In this document: positions 1 to 8,182 of the stretch, piece by piece
How the letters are laid out: each line of letters opens with the position of its first letter
How positions within the stretch are numbered: position 1 is the first letter of the stretch
Assembly: GCF_030581005.1 (NCBI RefSeq)
Contig: NZ_JAUQSX010000010.1
Coordinates: 186,001 to 250,000 of the forward strand
Length of the DNA stretch: 64,000 nucleotides
DNA from: Hymenobacter mellowenesis
Lineage (GTDB): Bacteria > Bacteroidota > Bacteroidia > Cytophagales > Hymenobacteraceae
Direction: 5' to 3'
Translations under genes and position numbers: made by a program
Notes under the pieces: generated by a model
What the model saw: only the letters and a program-made list of their open reading frames with translations
The model's database searches: none
What the model was told of the DNA's origin: nothing

Positions 1-62
1 GGTATCGAGGTAACTCATTTAGTGGAGATTGTAAAGCGCGTTTGTGATGTTATTCAAGGGAC

Positions 63-160
63 AGAACGTCACGCTGAGCGAAGTCGAAGCATCTCTTCCG
101 TATCAGTAATTAGTTACTCTCGCGGTAGAGATGCTTCGACTGCGCTCAGCATGACGTTCT
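63..160. repeat. Family A intergenic palindrome, copy 1
   Basis: Long inverted repeat with arms of about 34 nt: AGAACGTCACGCTGAGCGAA on the left and the matching TTCGACTGCGCTCAGCATGA region on the right, with two mismatches between arms and a loop that includes CAGTAATTAGTTACT. It sits just past the 3' end of the DUF547 gene. The rest of positions 1-182 shows no supportable gene. It belongs to the nine-copy family described in the findings. Confidence 0.85.
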
Positions 161-182
161 TGATAATTCTGCCTTCCTGCCC

Positions 183-980
183 TTACTGCTGGTTCAGCTT
201 CCAGTTGTAATCGAGGTAGCTGATGGGCGTTTTCTCGTCAATCTTGGTGGTGGAATACTTGTTTACCCATTTCGCCACCGACTGCCCGTTTTTGGTCCAG
301 TCGCCTTTGTACCAGTCGAAATACTTGGAGAGTTGGGCACCGCTCTTGCCAATCTTGTTTTTGGCCGGATTGTTCAGAAAATCGCGGCCTTGGTCATCGA
401 GCTGGGCGTCGAGTTTGGCGGCGGTGTAGGCTTCGTTGCGCAGGCGCGGGCAGCTCATAGAGGCGCACACCAGCGCGAAGTGGATGCGCGGGTCGTCAAA
501 TTTCTTGCGCAGGGTGCCGTGTTCGATGTTGTCGAGACTCATCTTCTCGCCGCCGATGCTGAAAAACTTGATGGCCCAGGGCGTGGTGACGAACGGGATT
601 TTGATTTTCGAGCCGATGTCCTTGATACTTTCCACCGGGTAGTGGTCGAGGATGAGGCGGATGGTGTAGGCGTTGTAGGCGTTTATCCAGAAAGCCATCT
701 GTTCCTGCTTGCTGGCGCTGCTGGCGGGCTTGTTCTTGCTCAGCAGGTCGAGGTATTGGTTGAAGGTCTTTTCATCGGCTTTGAAACCTTTGTAATCGAC
801 CAAACCTTTGTCGTTGACGTGTTTTTTGAGCAGCTTATCAAAAGCTGAATGGTCGACGGCCGTGGTGGCACCGGGAGCCACGGCAGCGGCCCGGGGACCA
901 GCCGCAACCACCGGAATGGCCGGAGCCAAAACCGCCGCGAAAGTGCTGGCAGTCAGAAGAAAAATGGCATTTTTTTTCAT
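183..980 (-). CDS. DUF547 domain secreted protein
   Basis: A 265 aa protein starting MKKNAIFLLTAS, with a signal peptide followed by an Ala/Pro-rich linker and then a DUF547 domain. Diagnostic stretches are FWINAYNAYTIRLILDHYP and the segment around CASMSCPRLR. The ATG at 980 was chosen because it gives a clean signal peptide; a longer in-frame start would place 21 odd residues in front. DUF547 proteins have no settled biochemical role; the fold is thought to be cysteine-protease-like, but I do not assign activity. The gene is divergent from the glycosyltransferase of the ArsS-type cluster and could belong with it. A family A palindrome follows its stop codon. Confidence 0.85.
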   Translation of the reverse strand: MKKNAIFLLTASTFAAVLAPAIPVVAAGPRAAAVAPGATTAVDHSAFDKLLKKHVNDKGLVDYKGFKADEKTFNQYLDLLSKNKPASSASKQEQMAFWINAYNAYTIRLILDHYPVESIKDIGSKIKIPFVTTPWAIKFFSIGGEKMSLDNIEHGTLRKKFDDPRIHFALVCASMSCPRLRNEAYTAAKLDAQLDDQGRDFLNNPAKNKIGKSGAQLSKYFDWYKGDWTKNGQSVAKWVNKYSTTKIDEKTPISYLDYNWKLNQQ

Positions 981-1132
981 AATCAAGGTTGGTGACCGGA
1001 ATATACGCGCGGAGGCCACGAAAAAGATTGACCTTAGCCACACGCACCGACCCCATCCGTGCGTACGTTCCGGAAAACATCCGCGCCAAGTTTGCCGAAA
1101 AAGCCGGAAGTTGCGCTTCCTTTCCCACTGCC

Positions 1133-1825
1133 ATGACGTTCAGCGTTATCATCCCCACTTTTAACGAAGCCCCCAACATTGCCCGGTTGGTGGCCGATTT
1201 GCGCCGCCACGCCCCAGCCGGCGCGGTCGAAATTCTGGTGGTGGACGCCCCCAGCCCCGACGGCACGGCGTCGGTGGCCAGCCAGGCCGGCGCTACCGTA
1301 TTGGTCAGCCCCCGGCCCGGCCGCGCCGCCCAGATGAACCACGGCGCCGCCCATGCCACCGGCGACATCCTCTACTTTGTGCACGCCGATGTCGGCATTC
1401 ACCCCGATTTCGTGGCCACCATCCGGCAAGCGGTGGCCGATGGACACGAGGCCGGCTGCTACCGCTTCCGCTTCGATTCGACGCACCCGCTGCTGCGCAT
1501 CAACAGCTACGGCACGCGCTTCAAGGGCATCATGAGCCGCGGCGGCGACCAGACCTTGTTCATTACCAAGGCTTTATTTCAGCGACTGGGGGGCTTTAAC
1601 GAGCGGTTTGTCATCATGGAAGATTTCGAAATCATCCGGCGCATCCGGCGCGTAGCCTCGTTCTACATCGTGCCGCAGGACGTGGTGGTATCGGCTCGTA
1701 AATACGAAACCAACAGCTGGCTCCGCGTGCAGCTGGCCAACCTCACGGCCTTCACCATGTTCTTTCTAAACGTAGCGCCGCCGCGCATCGCCCGCACCTA
1801 CAAGGCCCTGCTCAACTACCGCTGA
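1133..1825 (+). CDS. TIGR04283-type glycosyltransferase (rSAM/selenodomain-associated)
   Basis: A 230 aa family 2 glycosyltransferase. It opens with MTFSVIIPTFNEAPNIARLV, the usual GT-A nucleotide-binding start, followed by VVDAPSPDGT and the metal/sugar region YFVHADVGIHP. Its compact size and the RGGDQTLF and IMEDFEI motifs fit the rSAM/selenodomain-associated transferase 2 family, named arsenosugar biosynthesis glycosyltransferase in current databases. The start at 1133 places the GT-A fold at the N-terminus; the upstream reading frame is unlike protein. The stop overlaps the ATG of the next gene (TGATG), so translation is probably coupled. The acceptor is not known from sequence. Confidence 0.85.
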   Translation: MTFSVIIPTFNEAPNIARLVADLRRHAPAGAVEILVVDAPSPDGTASVASQAGATVLVSPRPGRAAQMNHGAAHATGDILYFVHADVGIHPDFVATIRQAVADGHEAGCYRFRFDSTHPLLRINSYGTRFKGIMSRGGDQTLFITKALFQRLGGFNERFVIMEDFEIIRRIRRVASFYIVPQDVVVSARKYETNSWLRVQLANLTAFTMFFLNVAPPRIARTYKALLNYR

Positions 1826-2820
1826 TGCCGGGCCCCGTACTCGTAACCGGCGCCAACGGCTTCCTGGGACGCCATTTGGTAGCGGAACTGGTGCGGCGCG
1901 GCCACCCCGTGCGGGCGCTGCTGCGGCCCGGCACCGCACCGCCCTTCCCGGCCGAGTGGAACGTGGAGTATTGCGAAGAAGACCTGGCCCGGCCCGCCAG
2001 CCCGGCTCGTTTACTCTCCCTAGTAGCCGGCTGCGAATCCATTATTCACGCGGCGGCGCTGGCCCAGGTGAACCCGGCGCGCAACCCAGCGGTGGGACTC
2101 ATGAACATCGGCGGCACCGAGAATGCACTGCGCCTGGCCCGCGCTGCTGGCGTGAGACGCTTCGTGTACGTGGGCACGGCCAACGTTTTCGGCTTTGGCA
2201 CGCGGCAGCAGCCCGGCGATGAAACCCGACCGTATGCCGGCCAGCGCTACGGCCTCGACTACATGGACAGCAAAGTGGCCGCCACGGAGCTAGTGCGCCT
2301 GGCCGCCGACGAGGGCCTGCCGGCCGTGCTGGTCCATCCCACCTTCATGCTGGGGCCGGGCGACGTGAAACCGACTTCCAACGCGCTGCTGCTGGAACTG
2401 TACCATGGCCGCCTGCCCGGCTACCCGCCCGGCGGCAAAAACTACGTGCACGTGCGCGACGTGGCCGTGGCTACCGTGAACGCGCTGACGATGGGCCGCG
2501 TGGGTGAGTCGTACATTTTGGGCAATGAAAACTTGAGCTACCGCGAAGCATTCACGTTGTTCAGCAACTGTTTAGGCGTGGCCGCGCCGCGCTGGCCCAT
2601 CCCGTCGGGCGCGGCCACAATCTACGGGCAACTCTGCGACGTAAAGACTTGGCTCACCGGCCGGTCGGCCCAATTGAATGCGGCCATGGCGGCCGTAGCT
2701 AACGACGGCCATTACTTTACGGCCCGGAAAGCCGTGGCCGAACTGGCCCTGCCCCAAACTCCCATCATCGAAGCCGTTGCCGAATCCTTTGCCTGGTTTA
2801 AAGCCCACCACTATGTCTGA
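1825..2820 (+). CDS. NAD(P)-dependent epimerase/dehydratase (extended SDR)
   Basis: A 331 aa extended short-chain dehydrogenase. The N-terminal VLVTGANGFLGRHLV carries the GxxGxxG nucleotide-binding motif; the catalytic Tyr-Lys pair is in YMDSK, and HPTFMLGPGD is the usual substrate-domain motif. Such enzymes act on nucleotide sugars, flavonoids or sterol-like substrates; the substrate here is unknown. It starts 1 nt inside the stop of the glycosyltransferase and overlaps the following SDR by 8 nt, so the three genes are one operon. In the cluster context it may supply or modify the sugar or ribose-derived moiety handled by the ArsS/glycosyltransferase set; that is inference. Confidence 0.85.
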   Translation: MPGPVLVTGANGFLGRHLVAELVRRGHPVRALLRPGTAPPFPAEWNVEYCEEDLARPASPARLLSLVAGCESIIHAAALAQVNPARNPAVGLMNIGGTENALRLARAAGVRRFVYVGTANVFGFGTRQQPGDETRPYAGQRYGLDYMDSKVAATELVRLAADEGLPAVLVHPTFMLGPGDVKPTSNALLLELYHGRLPGYPPGGKNYVHVRDVAVATVNALTMGRVGESYILGNENLSYREAFTLFSNCLGVAAPRWPIPSGAATIYGQLCDVKTWLTGRSAQLNAAMAAVANDGHYFTARKAVAELALPQTPIIEAVAESFAWFKAHHYV

Positions 2821-3652
2821 TGCCGGGCCGGCCGGTCGCCGCGGCCCATTTGCCGGGCAGGTGGCCATTGTCACGGGTTCCGAGTCGGGCATCGGCCGCG
2901 AAACCGCGCGCCTGTTGTGCGAAAGCGGCGCCGCCGTGGTGCTCAACGGCCGCAACGCCGAGCGCCTGGGCCAAACCCGCGCCGCTTTGGAAACTGCGGG
3001 TTTTACCGTGGCTAGCTGCGTGGCCGACGTGACCGATTACGCGGCATGCGAACTGTTGGTAAATACGGCCATTGATGCCTTCGGCCGGCTCGACATTCTG
3101 GTGACGAATGCCAGCATTTCACAGCGGGCGTATTTCGCCGATATGCAGCCCGACGTATTTAAGCAGGTGATGGACAGCAACGTGTACGGCTCGGTGTTTC
3201 CGCTGAAGGCGGCGCTGCCGCATTTGATAAAGGCCCGGGGCAGCGTCACGTTTATTTCCTCTATATCAGCCCTGAATGGCATGCCCAGCGGCTCGGCCTA
3301 TTGTGCGGGCAAGGCGGCTGTGGCCAACCTGGCCCACACCCTGCGGCTGGAGCTGGCCGACACGGGCGTGCATTTCGGGGTTGTGCACATCGGCTTCACC
3401 CAGAACGACCCCGAAAAGCGCGTGCTGGCCGCCGACGGGCAGCCCGTGCCCATTGCCCACCGCCCGCCGCGCTGGCAAAAAACCCAGGCCGAGGTGGCGG
3501 CCATAATCGTGCGGCACATCCGGCGGCGGCGGCAGCGCACCGTTATTTCGGCGCTGGGCCAGCTCATCGTGCTGGTGCACACGTACTTTCCCCGATTCGG
3601 CGACTGGGTGGTATTGACTACCATTCGGCGGATGCGACATTTCTATGAATGA
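2813..3652 (+). CDS. Classical SDR family oxidoreductase
   Basis: A 279 aa classical short-chain dehydrogenase. TGSESGIG near residue 21 is the TGxxxGxG cofactor motif, NASIS replaces the common NNAG, and the catalytic Ser-Tyr-Lys is in SSIS...AYCAGKAA. The C-terminus is basic (RHIRRRRQR) and ends with a hydrophobic segment and RRMRHF, which suggests membrane association, as in DHRS7/SDR_c1-type enzymes. The ATG at 2813 overlaps the upstream epimerase stop and gives a normal SDR N-terminus. About 125 nt separate it from the radical SAM gene downstream, so that gene may have its own promoter. Confidence 0.85.
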   Translation: MSDAGPAGRRGPFAGQVAIVTGSESGIGRETARLLCESGAAVVLNGRNAERLGQTRAALETAGFTVASCVADVTDYAACELLVNTAIDAFGRLDILVTNASISQRAYFADMQPDVFKQVMDSNVYGSVFPLKAALPHLIKARGSVTFISSISALNGMPSGSAYCAGKAAVANLAHTLRLELADTGVHFGVVHIGFTQNDPEKRVLAADGQPVPIAHRPPRWQKTQAEVAAIIVRHIRRRRQRTVISALGQLIVLVHTYFPRFGDWVVLTTIRRMRHFYE

Positions 3653-3777
3653 CGGGGTTGGTCAATCTGTGGGCGTCGGCTTTTTCGTAAGGTTCGGCAG
3701 TCGGTCTCATCCAATAACTTGCTAAGGTTTTTACGGTTGCGCCTTTGCCGCACTATCCAGGTTCATTATTAATCCGC

Positions 3778-4827
3778 ATGATTAAGTCCCTCAAAGCCAC
3801 TGGCAACCAGCTCGCCGATTCTGCTTTCCAGCTCACTGTGCTGCGCCGCGAGGTGGCCGAGACACTACACCTACCGCTTTTCCACGAGAAGCTGCGGGAG
3901 GCGGCGCTGTTTCCGCTGACGCCCGTGGCGCCGGCCGTGCTGCAAATCAACGTGGGCAAAATGTGCAACCAGGTGTGCAAGCACTGCCATGTGGACGCCG
4001 GCCCCGACCGCAAGGAAATCATGACCCGCGAAACGATGCAGTACTGCCTCGACGCGCTGGCCCAAACCGACATCCCGACGGTAGACCTCACCGGCGGTGC
4101 GCCCGAGATGAACCCCGATTTCCGCTGGTTCGTGGAGGAAATCAGCAAGCTGGGCCGCAAGGTGCTGGTGCGCTGCAACCTCACCATCATCGTGGCCAAC
4201 AAGAAATACCACGACCTACCCGAGTTCTTCAAAAAGCACGGCGTGGAGGTGGTAAGCTCCCTGCCCTTCTACAGCGCCGCCAAAACCGACAGCCAGCGCG
4301 GCGACGGTGTGTTCGAAGACTCCATTCGGGCCCTGAAAATGCTGAACGTCGTGGGCTACGGCCAGCCCGGTTCGGGCCTGGTGCTGAACTTGGTGTATAA
4401 CCCCGCCGGCGCTTTCCTACCCGGCTCGCAAAAGGGCCTGCAAGACCAATTCAAGAAGGCACTGATGCGCGACCACGGCATCGTGTTCAACGAGCTGTTC
4501 GCCATCACCAACATCCCCGTGAGCCGCTACCTCGATTACCTGATTGAATCGGGTAACTACGCGGGCTACATGGAAAAGCTGGTCAACGCCTTCAACCCCG
4601 TGGCGGCGGCTGGCGTAATGTGCCGCAACACCATTTCGGTAGGCTGGGACGGCGACCTCTACGACTGCGATTTCAACCAGATGCTGGACCTGCATGTAGC
4701 CAGCACCGTGCAGCACATCCGCGATTTTGACGCCGCCGCCCTGGCCCAGCGCCCCATCGTCGTCAACCAGCACTGCTACGGCTGCACCGCCGGCAGCGGC
4801 TCCAGCTGCGGCGGTACGGTGGCGTAA
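3778..4827 (+). CDS. arsS: ArsS-like radical SAM protein (arsenosugar biosynthesis type)
   Basis: A 349 aa radical SAM protein. The 4Fe-4S cluster motif is CNQVCKHC (C63, C67, C70), followed by the SAM-binding DLTGGAPEMNP. The C-terminal half has the Cys-rich region typical of the family, with CYGC and GSSCGG near the end. Together with the two neighbouring glycosyltransferases this is the signature of the rSAM/selenodomain cluster in which ArsS makes the adenosyl-derived ribose adduct of dimethylarsinous compounds. Many homologues carry selenocysteine; here the reading frame closes at TAA with Cys throughout, so it is a Cys version. ATG 3778 is preferred over an upstream TTG. No arsM methyltransferase is in this window. 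Confidence 0.8.
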   Translation: MIKSLKATGNQLADSAFQLTVLRREVAETLHLPLFHEKLREAALFPLTPVAPAVLQINVGKMCNQVCKHCHVDAGPDRKEIMTRETMQYCLDALAQTDIPTVDLTGGAPEMNPDFRWFVEEISKLGRKVLVRCNLTIIVANKKYHDLPEFFKKHGVEVVSSLPFYSAAKTDSQRGDGVFEDSIRALKMLNVVGYGQPGSGLVLNLVYNPAGAFLPGSQKGLQDQFKKALMRDHGIVFNELFAITNIPVSRYLDYLIESGNYAGYMEKLVNAFNPVAAAGVMCRNTISVGWDGDLYDCDFNQMLDLHVASTVQHIRDFDAAALAQRPIVVNQHCYGCTAGSGSSCGGTVA

Positions 4828-4855
4828 GGATTTTTTGTTGGAATAAGGAAAAAGA

Positions 4856-4955
4856 ACGTCATGCAGAGCGGAGCGAAGCATCTCGCTTGTGGTAGTGACT
4901 CAGTCGATTGGTTTACTACCACAAGCGAGATGCTTCGCTCCGCTCTGCATGACGT
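4856..4955. repeat. Family A intergenic palindrome, copy 2
   Basis: A perfect inverted repeat with 41-nt arms (ACGTCATGCAGAGCGGAGCG at the outer left end) and an 18-nt loop. It sits between convergent genes, so the hairpin could end transcription from both sides. The arm variant GCAGAGCGGAGCGAAGC differs from other copies yet is matched exactly on the opposite arm. Confidence 0.92.
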
Positions 4956-4979
4956 GCGCGTTTACCCCAAATAGTCGTT

Positions 4980-5606
4980 CTACCGCCCCCGCCACCTATC
5001 CAAATCCCGCCCTGAGTCCACGTCGTGCAGCATCGGCAACTGCGCCACGCGGAGGCCCAGCCGGGCGGCATCGGCCAAGGTATCGGATAGCACGGTGGCA
5101 GTGCTCCAGTTTTTGTTGATAAATATTTCTGCCTGCAACTCCCGCATTCCCAGCAGGTAATACCCGCCGTCATCGGCCGGGCCCACCACCATGTCGTGGG
5201 TTTCGAGCGCCTCGAAAGCGACTTGCAGCAACGCGGGCGTCAGGCCGGGGCAGTCGGTGCCGATGATGACGACGCGGGTGGCACCGCTGGCAAAGGCTTC
5301 GCCGAAGGCGTGGTGCATCCGCTCGCCGAGCGACTCGACGGCTGGTTGCGCCCGCCAGGGTAGGCCGGGCCATTCGGTGCGGGGCTGGGCAGCATCGGCG
5401 GCGGCAGGGGCTTCGGCCAGCCACACGGTGGCAGGCACGCGGGCGGCGGTGATGGCCGCGGCGGTGATGCTTAACAGCTCGCGGTACACGGTCAGGGCAG
5501 CTTCGGGGCCAATGTCGGCGGCGAGGCGGGTTTTGACGCGGCCCAGTACGGGCTCGCGGGCGAAAACGAGGAGGTGGTTTAAGCTGAAATCAGGGTGTGT
5601 CGGCAT
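4980..5606 (-). CDS. TIGR04282-type glycosyltransferase (DUF2064)
   Basis: A 208 aa protein with the CofC/DUF2064-type nucleotidyl/glycosyltransferase signature: LLVFAREPVLGRVKTRLA at the N-terminus, then IGTDCPGL and GPADDGGYYLLG. This is the rSAM/selenodomain-associated transferase 1 family, named arsenosugar biosynthesis glycosyltransferase. It faces the ArsS gene tail to tail across palindrome copy 2, so it is not in the same operon but is clearly in the same neighbourhood. About 245 nt of non-coding DNA separates its start from the first T9SS gene. Confidence 0.85.
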   Translation of the reverse strand: MPTHPDFSLNHLLVFAREPVLGRVKTRLAADIGPEAALTVYRELLSITAAAITAARVPATVWLAEAPAAADAAQPRTEWPGLPWRAQPAVESLGERMHHAFGEAFASGATRVVIIGTDCPGLTPALLQVAFEALETHDMVVGPADDGGYYLLGMRELQAEIFINKNWSTATVLSDTLADAARLGLRVAQLPMLHDVDSGRDLDRWRGR

Positions 5607-5852
5607 GAGGGTAGCGGCTGGGTAGTGGGCGGCAAGCTAGGGCCAACGGCGGGTATAACTCCGCAATAATTGCTCGGATAAAAAATTTATCGGAATTATG
5701 GAACCAAAATTGCGGAAGGAATAAATACAACAGCATAGCACTAATATCCTGCTTCAAACCCCTGAATCCGGGATTGGTCGGTGCTGCAGGCGGCTAATGC
5801 CGCGCTCTTTTCTATTCACCATTTTCTTTTCACCTCTATTTTCCTTTCACAC

Positions 5853-8060
5853 ATGAGAAACCGTTTACCCCTGATTCTTTTGTTGCTTCTGGCCGGCCTG
5901 CTGGGCAGCGCACCCGTGGCCTGGGCCTCCCACCTGCTGGGCGGCGATATGACTTACGTATCGCTGGGCAACAACCAGTACCGCGTCAAGTTTCGCCTCT
6001 ACCGCGACTGTTCGGGCATCGCGCCCACCACTTTTGACCTGAACTGCAAAAACAACGGCTGCAGCTCCACGGCCACGGTGCAAGCCACGTTTGTGCAGAC
6101 CGGCTCCGTACAGGCAGGCAACCCTTTCTGCGCGGCCGTGTCGGCGGGGCCGTGCCAGGGGCCCGCGGGCCTGCCCAGCTACGATGTGTATGAGTACCTG
6201 GCGTCGGTCACGCTGCCGCCCGGGCAATGGATTTTGAGCACCAGCCAGAGCGCCCGCCCGGCGCTGGCCAACATCGTGGCTGGCGACCTGTACGTGGAAG
6301 CCACCCTCGACAACCGCAACCAGGGCACCACGGCCGTGGCCAACAACTCGCCCCAGTTCGACCCGCAGGACATTCCGATTCAGTACGTGTGCTGGAAGCA
6401 GCGCACCACCATCACCTACTCGTCGACCGAGCCCGATGGCGACTCGCTGGTGTACTCGCTGGCCGCCCCGCTGCAGGCCTGCGCCACGCCCGTTACTTAC
6501 AATGCCTACCCGAGCATCGCGCCGGTAATCACCCAGTCACCGGGGTGCACTTTTACCTTTTCGGGCCAAGCCAGCGGCACTTACAGCCCTACCTATCCCA
6601 TTCAGCTAGGGCTGGACACGGTGGGTACCTGCCCGCTGAGAACCGGCGTGGTGCGGCCGTTTGTTTTCAACCAGCAGGCGCGCACCATTACGTTCACGCC
6701 CGGCATCTACAATTCTGCCACTAGCCCGGCCAGCGGCGCCAACAAGTACCAGATTGCGGTGCTCATCACCGAGTACCGCCGCATCAACGGCGTGCGCCGC
6801 GTCATTGGCACGGTGCGCCGCGAGGCGACCCTGATTGTGATGGACTGCGGCACCAACGCCACGCCCAACCCCGTGCAGTCTAACCCGGTGACCATCAACT
6901 CCGGCACCAATGTGGTGAACACCGCCGACACGACGCGGATTGACGTGCGCAGCTGCAACTACTCGCGCGTGGAGCTCAACTTCACCGACCCCGACAACAT
7001 CCGCACCCCCAGCGCCAACCAGCTGCTAACCGTGACGCTGCCCGCCAACATCAACACCGACCCCAACCTGCTCGACTCGGGGGATGTGGGCTCGTTCAGC
7101 CTCAGCGGCAATGGCACTACCAATCCCAAGGGCGTGTTCTTCTTCCAGCCGTCGCCGGCTACGGTTGGGCGCATTATCCGGCTCAATGTTCGCGTCGAAG
7201 ACAACGCCTGCCCGGTCAAGGGCGTGCAAAACCGCGTAATCGTTATTCGCGTGCTGCGCGGCAATTTTGCCATGGTGAGCCTGAATAACCCGCCGGTGCT
7301 GTGCCTGGGGTCTTCTACGGTGCTACAGGGCCGGGTGCTGCGCCCCGATTCGATTCGGCGCATCGTCACCAACACGACGCAGGCGCAGCTGTATTCCTTC
7401 CAGTGGACGGCGAGTGTGGGCGGCAACGGGCTGCCGGCCGTGACCAACACGCGCGACATCGCGGTGAACCCCACCGTCACGACCCGCTACCTGCTGCGCA
7501 TTTCGCCGGTTCTCGGCTTTGCCCAGGGTGTATGCGGCGACACCGCTTCGGTGCTGGTGCGCGTGCTACCCGCCGTGGCGCCCCCCGTGGTAACGCGCAA
7601 CGGCCTGACCCTGACCAGTAGCTACGCCACCGGCAACCAGTGGTTCCGCAACGCGCAGGTAGTGCCCGGCGCCACCGGCCAGAATCTGACAGTGAACAAT
7701 AGCGGCACCTATACTGTGCAGGCCTACGTGGCCGGCTCGCAGGGCAGCTGCGTGTCGCCGGCCTCGGCGGCGCTCACGGTGCTTTCGGCCGTGCGCGCCC
7801 AGCCCGGCACCAGCCTGAGCGTGGTGCCCAACCCCACGCCCGACGGCCGCCTGCAGGTCACGCTCACCGGCTACGCCCAGCCCGTCACCCTGACGGTGCT
7901 CGATGCCCTGGGCCGGAAAGTATCGGCTGCGATGGTGCCCGCGCCCAACCCGCAGGGCAGCACGCAGGAGCTGAACCTGAGCGGCTGCGAGGCCGGCCTC
8001 TACCTGCTGCAGGTGCGCACCGCGTCCAGCCTGGAAGTGCGCCGCATTGTGCGGCAATAG
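5853..8060 (+). CDS. T9SS type A sorting domain surface protein, paralogue 1
   Basis: A 735 aa secreted protein. The signal peptide (MRNRLPLILLLLLAGLLG) ends near VAWA, and the mature part starts SHLLGGDMTYVSLGNNQYRV, a sequence common in large Cytophagales surface proteins. Cysteines are spaced through the first 200 residues (YRDCSG, LNCKNNGCSS, PFCAAV). The last 85 residues form a PorSS-type C-terminal sorting domain: PNPTPDGRLQVTL, LDALGRKV, AGLYLLQVRT. It would be exported by Sec, moved across the outer membrane by T9SS and attached to the surface. The gene is followed 122 nt later by a close paralogue. The function is unknown; adhesion or matrix is only a guess. Confidence 0.88.
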   Translation: MRNRLPLILLLLLAGLLGSAPVAWASHLLGGDMTYVSLGNNQYRVKFRLYRDCSGIAPTTFDLNCKNNGCSSTATVQATFVQTGSVQAGNPFCAAVSAGPCQGPAGLPSYDVYEYLASVTLPPGQWILSTSQSARPALANIVAGDLYVEATLDNRNQGTTAVANNSPQFDPQDIPIQYVCWKQRTTITYSSTEPDGDSLVYSLAAPLQACATPVTYNAYPSIAPVITQSPGCTFTFSGQASGTYSPTYPIQLGLDTVGTCPLRTGVVRPFVFNQQARTITFTPGIYNSATSPASGANKYQIAVLITEYRRINGVRRVIGTVRREATLIVMDCGTNATPNPVQSNPVTINSGTNVVNTADTTRIDVRSCNYSRVELNFTDPDNIRTPSANQLLTVTLPANINTDPNLLDSGDVGSFSLSGNGTTNPKGVFFFQPSPATVGRIIRLNVRVEDNACPVKGVQNRVIVIRVLRGNFAMVSLNNPPVLCLGSSTVLQGRVLRPDSIRRIVTNTTQAQLYSFQWTASVGGNGLPAVTNTRDIAVNPTVTTRYLLRISPVLGFAQGVCGDTASVLVRVLPAVAPPVVTRNGLTLTSSYATGNQWFRNAQVVPGATGQNLTVNNSGTYTVQAYVAGSQGSCVSPASAALTVLSAVRAQPGTSLSVVPNPTPDGRLQVTLTGYAQPVTLTVLDALGRKVSAAMVPAPNPQGSTQELNLSGCEAGLYLLQVRTASSLEVRRIVRQ

Positions 8061-8182
8061 CACGGCGGCGCTTTCGGGGCCATCAGGCTTTGGCTTGAAG
8101 CAAGGCGGTGCGACGGAACCATTAGGCGTTTCGCCGCACCTGCCTGCCGTAGTGCATTTTTCCTTCTTTTCCGATTTCAACC

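Noticed and set aside
3778..4827. Selenocysteine in the ArsS-like protein
   Set aside because: There is no in-frame TGA; the frame ends at TAA and uses Cys at the C-terminal motif.
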